Part shown: positions 51,454 through 59,835 of the stretch, one piece after another
Layout of the letters: every line of letters starts with the position of its first letter
Position numbering within the stretch: position 1 is the stretch's first letter
From: Oxalobacteraceae bacterium
Lineage (GTDB): Bacteria > Pseudomonadota > Gammaproteobacteria > Burkholderiales > Burkholderiaceae_D
Reading direction: 5' to 3'
Length of the DNA: 64,000 nt
Assembly (NCBI GenBank): GCA_013284265.1
Contig: JABTBR010000020.1
Span: forward strand, 49,047 to 113,046
Program-made: the position numbers and the translations under genes
The notes under the pieces: generated by a model
Seen by the model: only the letters and a program-made list of their open reading frames with translations
The model's database searches: none
What the model was told of the DNA's origin: nothing

Positions 51454-53562
51454 ATGAACCAGACTCTCTTAATTGAACTGCTGACCGAAGAGCTGCCGCC
51501 GAAGGCGCTCGCCAAACTGGGCGCGGCCTTCGCCGCCGGTATCGTCAACGGCCTGAAAGCGCGCGACTTCCTCGAAGCCGACAGCGTCGCCACCTCCTTC
51601 GCCTCGCCGCGCCGCCTGGCCGTGTCCATCACCAAGGTGCGCGCCACCTCGCCGGACAAGGCGATCCGCGAAAAAGTGCTGCCGGTCAGCGTCGCCCTCG
51701 ACGCCAGCGGCAACGCCACCGCGCCGCTGGGCAAGAAACTGGCCGCGTTGGGCTTCCCGAATCTGACCGTGGCCGACCTGGAACGCGCCCAGGACGGCAA
51801 GGCCGAAAGCTTCTTCTACACCTACACCGCGGCCGGCAGCGCGCTGCAGGCGGGCCTGCAGGCCGCGCTGGAAGAATCGGCCGCCAAGCTGCCGATTCCC
51901 AAGCTGATGAGCTACCAGCGTCCGGACGGCGCCACCGTGCAGTTCGTGCGCCCGGCCCACAGCCTGATCGCCCTGCATGGCGGCACCGTGCTGCCTTTGA
52001 CCCTGCTCGGCCTGACCGCCTCGAACACCAGCCTGGGTCACCGCTTCCTGATGGCCGACGGCAGCCGCGCGATCACCATCGCCAGCGCCGACAACTACGC
52101 CAACACCCTGGCAGAACAAGGCAAGGTCATCGCCAGCATCGAAGAGCGCAAGGAAAAGATCCGCGCCGCCCTGCTGGCCAAGGCCGGCGCCGACCAGGTG
52201 CTGATGCCTGAATCGCTGCTCGACGAAGTGACCGCCCTGGTCGAATGGCCGGTGGTCTACGAATGCCATTTCGAGGAAGAATTCCTGGCCGTGCCGCAGG
52301 AATGCCTGATCCTCACCATGCAAACCAACCAGAAATACTTCGCCCTGACCGATGCCGCCGGCAAGCTGCGTTCGCGCTTCCTGATCGTCTCGAACATCGC
52401 CACCGACACCCCGGCCGCCATCATCGGCGGCAATGAGCGCGTGGTCCGTCCGCGCCTGTCGGACGCCAAGTTCTTCTTCGAGCAGGACAAGAAGAAGACC
52501 CTGGAATCGCGCCTGCCGCTGCTCAAGAACGTGGTCTACCACAACAAGCTGGGCACCCAGGCCGAACGCACCGCGCGCATCACCGCGCTGGCCGGCGCCA
52601 TCGCCGCCAAACTGGACGGCGACGTCAAGCTGGCCGAACGCGCCGCCATGCTGGCCAAGGCCGACCTGCTGACCGATATGGTGGGCGAGTTCCCTGAGCT
52701 GCAAGGCATCATGGGCACCTACTACGCGCGCCACGACGGCGAGCACGAGGAAGTGGCCCTGGCCGCCTCCGAGCACTACCAGCCGCGCTTTGCCGGCGAC
52801 ACCCTGCCGACCAGCGCCACCGGCACCGCCGTGGCCCTGGCCGACAAGCTCGAAACCCTGGTCGGCATCTGGGCCATCGGCCTGCAGCCTACCGGCGACA
52901 AGGACCCGTTCGCGCTGCGCCGCCACGCCCTGGGCGTGCTGCGCATGCTGCTGGAAAAACGCCTGCCGCTGTCTATCAGCGGCCTGCTGGGCGACGCCGC
53001 CAGGCAGTTCGCCTCCGTGGCCGGCTTCAAGGACCCGGTGGCCGAGGTCACCGCCTTCATGATCGACCGCCTGCGCGGCATCCTGCGCGAGCGCGGCTTC
53101 TCGCCCAACGAGATCGAAGCGGTGCTGGCCCAGAATCCGGACCGCCTGGACGACATCGTCCAGCGCCTGGAAGCGGTGCAGGCCTTCGCGGCCCTGCCGG
53201 AATCGGCCTCGCTGGCCGGCGCCAACAAGCGCATCACCAACATCCTGAAAAAGAACGAGGAAGCGCTGGCCCAGAGCGGCAACGCCGGTGTCAACGCCGC
53301 CCTGCTGCAGGATACGGCCGAGAAGAACCTGGCGGCGGCGGTCACCCGCGTGCAGCCCGAGGTCGATGCGGCGTTCGCGCGCGGCGACTTCGCCGGCACG
53401 CTCAAGACCCTGGCCCAGCTGCGCGACGATGTCGATGCCTTCTTCAACGATGTGATGGTCATGGCCGAGGATCTGGCCCTGCGCAACAACCGTCTGGCGC
53501 TGCTGTCCTCGCTGCACGGCATGATGAACCGCGTGGCCGACATTTCCAAACTGGCGGCCTAA
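51454..53562 (+). CDS. glyS: Glycyl-tRNA synthetase beta subunit
   Basis: This 702-residue beta subunit recognises tRNA-Gly. It opens with [23 protein letters not shown] and has the [12 protein letters not shown] segment, the HD-type domain (about 370-440: [32 protein letters not shown]) and a C-terminal DALR anticodon-binding-like region ([24 protein letters not shown]). It follows glyQ by 21 nt; its stop is 15 nt before gmhB. An AAAAGAA ribosome site precedes the ATG. Confidence 0.97.
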   Translation: MNQTLLIELLTEELPPKALAKLGAAFAAGIVNGLKARDFLEADSVATSFASPRRLAVSITKVRATSPDKAIREKVLPVSVALDASGNATAPLGKKLAALGFPNLTVADLERAQDGKAESFFYTYTAAGSALQAGLQAALEESAAKLPIPKLMSYQRPDGATVQFVRPAHSLIALHGGTVLPLTLLGLTASNTSLGHRFLMADGSRAITIASADNYANTLAEQGKVIASIEERKEKIRAALLAKAGADQVLMPESLLDEVTALVEWPVVYECHFEEEFLAVPQECLILTMQTNQKYFALTDAAGKLRSRFLIVSNIATDTPAAIIGGNERVVRPRLSDAKFFFEQDKKKTLESRLPLLKNVVYHNKLGTQAERTARITALAGAIAAKLDGDVKLAERAAMLAKADLLTDMVGEFPELQGIMGTYYARHDGEHEEVALAASEHYQPRFAGDTLPTSATGTAVALADKLETLVGIWAIGLQPTGDKDPFALRRHALGVLRMLLEKRLPLSISGLLGDAARQFASVAGFKDPVAEVTAFMIDRLRGILRERGFSPNEIEAVLAQNPDRLDDIVQRLEAVQAFAALPESASLAGANKRITNILKKNEEALAQSGNAGVNAALLQDTAEKNLAAAVTRVQPEVDAAFARGDFAGTLKTLAQLRDDVDAFFNDVMVMAEDLALRNNRLALLSSLHGMMNRVADISKLAA

Positions 53563-53577
53563 ATGGGAGCACCAGCC

Positions 53578-54144
53578 ATGAAGCTGATCATTCTCGACCG
53601 TGATGGCGTGATCAACCATGATTCGCCCGACTTCATCAAGTCGCCGGCCGAATGGCTGCCCATCCCCGGCTCGCTCGAAGCGATCGCCCGCCTGAACCAG
53701 GCGGGTTACCGGGTGGTGGTCGCGTCGAACCAGTCGGGCATCGCCCGCGAGTACTTCGACATGACCATCCTCAACGCGATCCACCAGAAGATGCACACGC
53801 TGGCGCAGCAGGTGGGCGCCGATATCGACGCCATCTTCTTCTGCCCGCACGCCGCCGCCGACAGCTGCGACTGCCGCAAGCCCAAGCCCGGCATGTTTAC
53901 CGAAATCGGCCAGCGCTACAACGTCAGCCTGAAGGGCGTGCCCACCGTGGGCGACTCGCTGCGCGACCTGCAGGCCGGCTATATGAGCGGCTGCGCGCCC
54001 TATCTGGTCCTGACCGGCAAGGGCGAAAAGACCCAGGAGACGGGCGGCCTGCCGCCCGGCACCATGGTGTTCCCGGATCTGGCCGCGATGGTCAATCACC
54101 TGCTGAAAACCTCGGTGCCGCCCGCGCTGCACGTGGTGAATTAA
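53578..54144 (+). CDS. gmhB: D-glycero-D-manno-heptose-1,7-bisphosphate 7-phosphatase
   Basis: The 188-residue HAD phosphatase acts in ADP-heptose synthesis for the LPS inner core. HAD motifs are clear: LILDRDGVINHD (catalytic Asp-x-Asp), VVASNQSGIAR and PTVGDSLRDLQAG. The zinc-binding Cys/His loop is seen in CPHAAADSCDCRKPKPGM. Start ATG 53578 has GGGAG upstream; an ATG at 53563 right after the glyS stop is an alternative. It fits with waaC and waaA further along the window. Confidence 0.94.
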   Translation: MKLIILDRDGVINHDSPDFIKSPAEWLPIPGSLEAIARLNQAGYRVVVASNQSGIAREYFDMTILNAIHQKMHTLAQQVGADIDAIFFCPHAAADSCDCRKPKPGMFTEIGQRYNVSLKGVPTVGDSLRDLQAGYMSGCAPYLVLTGKGEKTQETGGLPPGTMVFPDLAAMVNHLLKTSVPPALHVVN

Positions 54145-54175
54145 AGTACTGAAATATACTGTCCTGGAGTCCGCA

Positions 54176-54916
54176 TTGCGTCATACCTTCCTGTTCCTGC
54201 GTTCCCTGCTGTTTACCACCGTCATGGTCATCTCGACCATCATCTGGGCCTGCGTCTGCTTCCTGGCCGCGCCGCTGCCGTACAACAAACGCTTCTTCGT
54301 CACCGCGCGCTGGAATGTGTTCATGATCTGGTGCCTGAAGGTGATCTGCGGCATCCGCTACGAAATCAAGGGCGCCGAGAACTTCCCGGACGCGCCGGCC
54401 GTGGTGCTGTCGAAGCACCAGTCGGCATGGGAAACCATCTTCCTGCTGCCGAACATGCCGCGCCCGCTGGTGTTCGTGTTCAAGAAGGAGATCCTCTACA
54501 TTCCCTTCTTCGGCTGGGCCATGGCGCTGCTGCGCATGATCCCGATCGACCGCAAGCAAGGCAAGAACGCCTTCAAGCATGTGGTCCGTCACGGAAAACG
54601 CCGCCTCGCGGACGGCCAATGGATTATTATGTTCCCTGAAGGGACCCGTATCCCCGTCGGACAAAAAGGCAAATACAAAAGCGGCGGCACCCGCCTCGCG
54701 ATTGCAACTGGCGCAGTGGTCGTGCCGATTGCCCACAACTCCGGCGAATGCTGGCCCAAGAATTCGTTTATCAAGCGCCCCGGCCTGATCACCGTCTCGA
54801 TCGGCAAGCCGATTCCGTCGGAGGGGCAGACACCGGACAGCATGATGCAACAGGTGGAAAATTGGATAGAATCAGAAATGCGCGTCATTTCGCCCCACGC
54901 CTACAGCGCTGGCTAG
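54176..54916 (+). CDS. plsC: 1-acyl-sn-glycerol-3-phosphate acyltransferase (PlsC family)
   Basis: This 246-residue membrane enzyme makes phosphatidic acid or a related lipid. It has a hydrophobic N-terminal helix (about 8-32), the acyltransferase box SKHQSAWET, the glycerol-phosphate site FPEGTRIPVG and IVPIA-like strands. The usual His-x4-Asp is His-x4-Glu here (HQSAWE), which I recall from a group of proteobacterial homologues. The start is TTG 54176 with GGAG upstream at good spacing. The 3' end overlaps the SprT-like gene. Confidence 0.9.
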   Translation: MRHTFLFLRSLLFTTVMVISTIIWACVCFLAAPLPYNKRFFVTARWNVFMIWCLKVICGIRYEIKGAENFPDAPAVVLSKHQSAWETIFLLPNMPRPLVFVFKKEILYIPFFGWAMALLRMIPIDRKQGKNAFKHVVRHGKRRLADGQWIIMFPEGTRIPVGQKGKYKSGGTRLAIATGAVVVPIAHNSGECWPKNSFIKRPGLITVSIGKPIPSEGQTPDSMMQQVENWIESEMRVISPHAYSAG

Positions 54917-56118
54917 ACGACCTGGCGAGCGTCAACAAGGCCGCGCCGCAAGACGCGGTGGTGGAAGTTCGCCAGCTCGACATGTTCGGCCAGGAAATCG
55001 GCGGCGCCTCCCGGCCCGCCGGTTCACACGCCCCCGTCAGCCCCGCTGGCCGCCTCGTCGTTCCCGCAACGACGGGCGCCGCCTCTCCCTTCTCCGTACC
55101 GCAATCCCCCTACACCGAAGCGAAATTCGTCACCGTGGTGGCGCCCGGCGCCGGCCCGCATGGCGCCGCGCCCGCGCAATTGCTGCGCGCGCCCGATCAC
55201 ATGGGGTCCGAGCATGGCGCGCCTAGCGTGCAGGATATGCCACGCGCCGCGTCGCACGATAGCGCCATGCAGGGCAGCGCGCCTGGCGTACCTGGCGCTG
55301 GCGCCATGCCACGCTCGCCGTTCGGCCCAGCGCCCGTGCCGCCGGTACCGCGCCTGCGTGCACCAGTGCCGCCGCCACCCGAGCAAGTGCCACGGCGCCA
55401 GCTGATGGTCGGCGATTTCATCCTCGAATACACGCTGCGCCGCTCCACCCGCCGCTCGATCGGCTTCATGATCGACGACGAAGGCCTGCGCGTGACCGCG
55501 CCCAAGCGCGTCACCATCGCCGAGATCGACAACGCCATCCGCACCAAGCAGCACTGGATCCTGAGCAAGCTGCATGAACGGCGCGAGCGCCGCGCCGCGC
55601 GACTGGAAAAGCCGCCCATCGAATGGATAGACGGCGCCGTGCTGCCCTATCTGGGCGGCGACATCACGCTGCGCCTGCTCGTCGGTGGCCGCAACCGCAG
55701 CAGCTACAACCCCGCCACGCGCGAGCTGGCCATGGTACTGGTGCCCGGCGCCACCGAGCAGCTGCTCAAGGAGCGCGTGCGCGCCTGGCTGCAGCAGGAG
55801 GCCAAGGCCTTGTTCGCCGAGCGCCTGGACCACTACGCCGCCCGCCTGGGGGTGCGCTACCATTCGCTGACGCTGTCCTCGGCCGGCACGCGCTGGGGCT
55901 CCTGCACGGTGGACCGCAAGATCCGCCTGAACTGGAAACTGATCCACTTCTCGCTGCCGCTGATCGACTACGTCATCGCGCACGAACTGTCGCATATCCT
56001 GGAAATGAACCACAGCGCGCGCTTCTGGGATACGGTGGGGACGATCTATCCGGAGTACGAGGAAGCCAAACAGCTGCTGCGCAAGCGCGCGCAGGAACTG
56101 CCGGTGTTGTTCCCCTAG
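54862..56118 (+). CDS. SprT/YgjP-like zinc metallopeptidase with Pro/Ala-rich N-terminal region
   Basis: The C-terminal half (about 190-418) is a YgjP/DUF45 domain with the zinc signature VIAHELSHILEMNHSARFW and a RWGSC motif (TRWGSCTVDRKIRLNW). The first 190 residues are mostly Ala/Pro/Gly-rich and probably disordered. The start is not certain: TTG 54862 (LDRIRNARHFAPRLQRW) has AGGTGG four nt upstream but overlaps plsC by 55 nt, while ATG 54982 gives 378 residues. Other family members usually have only the C-terminal part, so the extension is odd. Substrate unknown. Confidence 0.87.
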   Translation: MDRIRNARHFAPRLQRWLDDLASVNKAAPQDAVVEVRQLDMFGQEIGGASRPAGSHAPVSPAGRLVVPATTGAASPFSVPQSPYTEAKFVTVVAPGAGPHGAAPAQLLRAPDHMGSEHGAPSVQDMPRAASHDSAMQGSAPGVPGAGAMPRSPFGPAPVPPVPRLRAPVPPPPEQVPRRQLMVGDFILEYTLRRSTRRSIGFMIDDEGLRVTAPKRVTIAEIDNAIRTKQHWILSKLHERRERRAARLEKPPIEWIDGAVLPYLGGDITLRLLVGGRNRSSYNPATRELAMVLVPGATEQLLKERVRAWLQQEAKALFAERLDHYAARLGVRYHSLTLSSAGTRWGSCTVDRKIRLNWKLIHFSLPLIDYVIAHELSHILEMNHSARFWDTVGTIYPEYEEAKQLLRKRAQELPVLFP

Positions 56119-56177
56119 GCTGTTCAGCTCCCCCATTCGGGGGCAGTCAAACTTTATCAAGTTACTAATTTCTAGAG

Positions 56178-56209
56178 TACAATTTAGCTTGCGAAATAAC
56201 AAATTTCGC
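56178..56209 (+). promoter_or_regulatory. Putative promoter -10 and operator of the lipoprotein pair
   Basis: TACAAT (56178-56183) has TTATCA 18 bp upstream as a fair -35. Just downstream lies a perfect inverted repeat, GCGAAAT-AACAA-ATTTCGC (56191-56209), where a repressor could sit. A CCCCC/GGGGG hairpin at 56129-56143 probably marks the end of the peptidase transcript. Confidence 0.45.
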
Positions 56210-56260
56210 CTGCCTCCGCATGGGCAGCTAATTACATTCAACATCACCATCAGGGACTTT

Positions 56261-56821
56261 ATGAACAAGATCGTTTCCGGTCTGGTTTGCAGCGTGTTTG
56301 CGCTGCTGGCCACCGGCTGTACTACCGTCGCACCCAATTACTCTGTTTCCTTCCCCAACGTGGAAACCCTGAAGCAGGCCGGTCCGATTCAGGCCAAGGT
56401 GGGCGAGTTCAATTCCACCGTTGCCGAGGGCAAAGGTAGCGCCATCTCGATGCGCGGCAACAAGATGATTTCCCCGTACAAGGAATCGTTCGCGGCCTAT
56501 GTGGCCGAAGCGGTCAAACAGGAATTCTCGCTGGCCGGCAAGCTGTCACCGACCTCCATCAATGAAGTGACGGGCACGCTGCTGCAGAACGATATCGACG
56601 CGGCGATCGGTACCGCCAAGGGCGACATCCAGGTACGCATCCTGGTCAAGAAAAACGGCGCCATCGCCTACGACCAGGTCAAGAGCGCGCATACCGAATG
56701 GGAATCGTCCTTCGCTGGCGCCATCGCCATTCCGCGCGCCACCCAGGAATACACGGTTCTGGTTCAGAAGGTACTCGGTTCGCTGTATGTCGACCCTGCC
56801 TTTATCGCCGCCCTCAAATAA
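56261..56821 (+). CDS. Predicted lipoprotein (first of a pair)
   Basis: The 186-residue protein has a lipoprotein signal (MNKIVSGLVCSVFALLATGC, lipobox ATGC at Cys20). The mature part has no named domain I recognise; it shows a pattern of an early helix (VETLKQAGPIQAKVGEF), a helix FAAYVAEAVKQEFSLAGK and later beta strands IQVRILVKKNGAIAYDQVKSAHTEWESSF, reminiscent of YajG- or LpoB-like outer-membrane lipoproteins. It lies 15 nt before a second lipoprotein gene, so they form an operon. Confidence 0.82.
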   Translation: MNKIVSGLVCSVFALLATGCTTVAPNYSVSFPNVETLKQAGPIQAKVGEFNSTVAEGKGSAISMRGNKMISPYKESFAAYVAEAVKQEFSLAGKLSPTSINEVTGTLLQNDIDAAIGTAKGDIQVRILVKKNGAIAYDQVKSAHTEWESSFAGAIAIPRATQEYTVLVQKVLGSLYVDPAFIAALK

Positions 56822-56836
56822 TCCAAGGAACATTTT

Positions 56837-57430
56837 ATGAACATGATCAAACTCTCCCTCGCCGCCATCACCCTCGCCCTGCTGGGCGGTTGCGCCCACC
56901 CTTTGATGATCGCACCGGACGCCAAATTCGAGCGCGCCGCCGACGCGGCGCCACGCGCCAAGGCCAAAGTGGGCTACTACATCGCCGATAGCGCACGCGC
57001 GCAAACCGTGGAAAGCCCTGGCGGCGGCGGCGACAAAGTGACCGTCACGCCTTATCGCGATCTGGAAACCGGCTTCTACAAAGTGCTGTCGAACGTGTTC
57101 GATGGCGTGACCACGCTGAAAAGCCCGAACGACAAGGCCGAGATCGACAAGAACGGCCTGCGTTACGTGCTGACGCCGCAAGTTGCCGTGACCTCGTCGT
57201 CGTCCAGCGCCTTCACCTGGCCGCCGACCGACTTCAGCGTGGACCTGAGCTGCGCCATCACCGACCCGGCCGGCCAGTTGCTCGACACCCTGAAAGTGAC
57301 CGGCACCGGCAAGGCTGAGTTCAGCGAATTCAAGACCGACCACGGCCTGTCGGGCAAGCGCGCGATGAACGACGCCCTGCTGCAACTGCAGCAGAAACTG
57401 TCGGATAGCAAACTGGTAAAGGGTAACTAA
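56837..57430 (+). CDS. Predicted lipoprotein (second of a pair)
   Basis: This 197-residue protein has a lipoprotein signal ending LLGGC (Cys about residue 19). The mature domain alternates strands and helices (VGYYIADSARAQTVESP; PYRDLETGFYKVLSNVFDGV; LRYVLTPQVAVTSSSSSAFTWPPTDFSVDLSCAITD), a pattern like that of its upstream partner but only weakly similar. AAGGAA precedes the ATG. The two may assemble at the outer membrane. A long hairpin follows and probably ends the transcript. Confidence 0.82.
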   Translation: MNMIKLSLAAITLALLGGCAHPLMIAPDAKFERAADAAPRAKAKVGYYIADSARAQTVESPGGGGDKVTVTPYRDLETGFYKVLSNVFDGVTTLKSPNDKAEIDKNGLRYVLTPQVAVTSSSSSAFTWPPTDFSVDLSCAITDPAGQLLDTLKVTGTGKAEFSEFKTDHGLSGKRAMNDALLQLQQKLSDSKLVKGN

Positions 57431-57442
57431 GTATCAGGCAAG

Positions 57443-57474
57443 GCGCATGGGCTCTGACTGCAGAGTCCATGTGC
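57443..57474. terminator. Long hairpin after the lipoprotein pair
   Basis: GCGCATGGGCTCTG and CAGAGTCCATGTGC pair over 14 bp (two G-T pairs) with an ACTG loop, 12 nt after the stop codon and before the convergent waaA. No T run follows in the plus direction. Confidence 0.55.
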
Positions 57475-57526
57475 TGCAATGTTCACGCAGCGGCGCGGTT
57501 TACGGCTGCTCAAACTACATTTAAGC

Positions 57527-58813
57527 CTAGCTCAGCATCGGCTGCAGCAGGGCCAGCGTGCGGGCGGTGGCGCCACGGTGCTGATTGGCGAAGGCCAAGG
57601 CGTTTGCGCCCATGGTGGCGCGCGCTGCATCGTCTTCCAGCAGTTTTGCGGCCTGGCGCATCAGGTCCGCCGCGTCGGTTACCCGCACGGCGCCTCCGGC
57701 GGCCAAGGCGTCTTCCGTCACCAGCGCGAAGTTGAAGGTGTGGGGGCCGATCAGCACGGGCTTGCCCAGGGCCGCCGGCTCGATCAGGTTCTGGCCACCC
57801 AGCGGCAGCAAGCTGCCGCCGACGAAGGCGCAGTCGCAGGCCGCGTAATAGGCGAACATCTCGCCCATCGAATCGCCCAGTACCGCAGTGACCGATGCAG
57901 GCAACACCTTGCCGTCCAGCGCCAGCGCACTGCGACGTTGCGTGCTCAAGCCATGCGCAGCCACCAGCTGTTCCACTTCATCGAAGCGTTGCGGGTGGCG
58001 CGGCACGATCAGCAGCAGCACGTCGGCCGGCAGCGCGGCGCGCGCCTGCGCGAAGGCCGCCAGGATCAGCTCTTCCTCACCCTCGCGCGTGCTGGCGCAC
58101 AGCAGCACCGGACGCGCGCCGAAGGCGCTGCGCAGCGCGGCGCCGGTATCGAGCGCCGTCTGCGGCACCACCACATCGAATTTGATACTGCCGGTGATCT
58201 CCACGCGCGGCACGCCCAGCTGGCGCACGCGCGCGGCGTCGGCCTCGGTCTGGGCCGCCACCAGTGAAATCCCGCGCGCGGCGTCGAGCATCAGCTTGCC
58301 GAAGCGCTGCGCCTTGCCCAGCGAACGCTCGGACAGGCGGGCATTGGCCAGCACCACGGGCACGCCTTCGCGCCCGCATTGATAGATCAGGTTCGGCCAC
58401 ACTTCCGTCTCCATCAGGATACAGATGCGCGGCTCGAAGTAGCGAATGAAATTGCGCACCATGCCCGTCATGTCATACGGCAGATACGACTGCACCAGCC
58501 GCGCGCCATGTTTGGCGAACAGCGCCTGGCCGGTCGCGCGTCCGGTCGGCGTCATATGCGTGAGCACAATGCGGCAATCGGGATATGCAAGCAACAGCGC
58601 GTCCACCAGCGGCTCGGCCGCGCGGGTCTCGCCCACCGATACGGCGTGCACCCACACCGATAGCGGCGCGGCGCCGGCCGGCTTGCGGCCGTAGATGCCC
58701 AGCCGCTCGCCCCAATGCTGGCGGTAGCCGGGCTCCTTGCGCCCACGCAGCCACAGGCGCAGCAGCACCAGCGGCAAAGCCAGCCGCCACATCAGGGAAT
58801 AAAAGAGTCGCAT
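57527..58813 (-). CDS. waaA: 3-deoxy-D-manno-octulosonic acid (Kdo) transferase
   Basis: This 428-residue glycosyltransferase family 30 enzyme adds Kdo to lipid A precursors. It has the N-terminal membrane anchor (LALPLVLLRLWLRG), the VWVHAVSVGETRAAEPLVDALL signature with the catalytic Glu, ILMETEVWPNLIYQC and the C-terminal nucleotide site FVGGSLLPLGGQNLIEPAALGKPVLIGP. It follows waaC by 10 nt on the same strand, and both belong to one LPS core operon with manB. Confidence 0.95.
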   Translation of the reverse strand: MRLFYSLMWRLALPLVLLRLWLRGRKEPGYRQHWGERLGIYGRKPAGAAPLSVWVHAVSVGETRAAEPLVDALLLAYPDCRIVLTHMTPTGRATGQALFAKHGARLVQSYLPYDMTGMVRNFIRYFEPRICILMETEVWPNLIYQCGREGVPVVLANARLSERSLGKAQRFGKLMLDAARGISLVAAQTEADAARVRQLGVPRVEITGSIKFDVVVPQTALDTGAALRSAFGARPVLLCASTREGEEELILAAFAQARAALPADVLLLIVPRHPQRFDEVEQLVAAHGLSTQRRSALALDGKVLPASVTAVLGDSMGEMFAYYAACDCAFVGGSLLPLGGQNLIEPAALGKPVLIGPHTFNFALVTEDALAAGGAVRVTDAADLMRQAAKLLEDDAARATMGANALAFANQHRGATARTLALLQPMLS

Positions 58814-58823
58814 AGTGAGAGGC

Positions 58824-59831
58824 TCAGAAGCGCAGGCTGTTGGCCGCCGCCAGCACTTCGGCCACCGTGGGCGGGGTGCCCCGGTCGCCCAGGTTGATGA
58901 TCTTCGGCGACCAGTTGCCCTCGGTCTTCCAGCGCGGCGAGTCGGCGTAGATCTCCACCGTCGGGCGCGTAAAGGCCGCCGCGATATGGGTCAGGCCGGT
59001 ATCGACGCCCACCGCCAGCGCCGCATGGCGCGCCAGCAGCACCGCGTCGGCCATCGACAATTTGGGCAGCACCTGCGCATTCGGCAGGCTGGCCGCCAGC
59101 GTTTCGGCTTCGGCCTTTTCCTTTGGCGAGCCCCAGGGCAGCAGGATGGGCATCGGCGCCAGCTTGTGGCCCAGCGCTATCCAGTTCTGTGGCGCCCATT
59201 TCTTGGCGTCGCGTGCGGTGCCATGGAAGTACACGGCATACGGCCCGGCCGGCATCCAGTCCGGGCGCGGCGCATCGGCCGGCAATTCAGGCAGGCCGAA
59301 ATCGGCCGGGGTGTCGACCGCATAGCCCAGCGCCGCGCCGGCGACCAGACGGCCGCGCGCGACCGCATGGGTACGCGGATCGAGGGCAATACTGTGGGTA
59401 TGGAAGAAGCGCGAGATGCCCTCGTAACCGGAGCCCTCGCTGCCGTTGGCCAGGCCAACCTTGCGGCCGCCTTTGACCACACGGGCCGCACCCATGATGA
59501 TGCCGGTTTTCAGCAGCCCCTGGGTGTCGAACACATAGTCGTACTGCTGCTGGCGCAAGGCCGAGAAGAAGGCCTTGATCTCGGCCCGCGTCTCGGGCTT
59601 GCCCAGACTTTTACGCCAGCGCCGCAGCGCAAACGGAATGATGGTGCGCACGCGCGGGTTGAGCCGCACCAGACTGACGTAACCCTCTTCCACCACCCAG
59701 TCGATATTCGCGTCCGGGAAGTGGCGGGCGATGTCTGCCACCATCGGCAGGTTATGCAGCACATCGCCCAGCGAGGATACGCGCACCAGCAAAATGTTCA
59801 GCGGCTGTTTGCCGCCCGCTTGCGCCGCCAT
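58824..59831 (-). CDS. waaC: Lipopolysaccharide heptosyltransferase I
   Basis: At 335 residues it is a GT-B family 9 enzyme that puts the first heptose on Kdo2-lipid A: ILLVRVSSLGDVLHNLPMVADIARHFP at the start (with the catalytic Asp region NIDWVVEEGYV), PYAVYFHGTARDAKKWAP (nucleotide site) and VGVDTGLTHIAAAFTRPTVEIYA near the end. It lies 4 nt downstream of the mutase stop and 10 nt before waaA, so it is in the same operon. Its substrate pathway also needs gmhB, which is in this window. Confidence 0.95.
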   Translation of the reverse strand: MAAQAGGKQPLNILLVRVSSLGDVLHNLPMVADIARHFPDANIDWVVEEGYVSLVRLNPRVRTIIPFALRRWRKSLGKPETRAEIKAFFSALRQQQYDYVFDTQGLLKTGIIMGAARVVKGGRKVGLANGSEGSGYEGISRFFHTHSIALDPRTHAVARGRLVAGAALGYAVDTPADFGLPELPADAPRPDWMPAGPYAVYFHGTARDAKKWAPQNWIALGHKLAPMPILLPWGSPKEKAEAETLAASLPNAQVLPKLSMADAVLLARHAALAVGVDTGLTHIAAAFTRPTVEIYADSPRWKTEGNWSPKIINLGDRGTPPTVAEVLAAANSLRF

Positions 59832-59835
59832 CCGT

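Noticed and set aside
51469..54132. Minus-strand frame of about 890 codons opposite glyS and gmhB
   Set aside because: Same reason: low-complexity Gly/Gln/His frame complementary to conserved genes.
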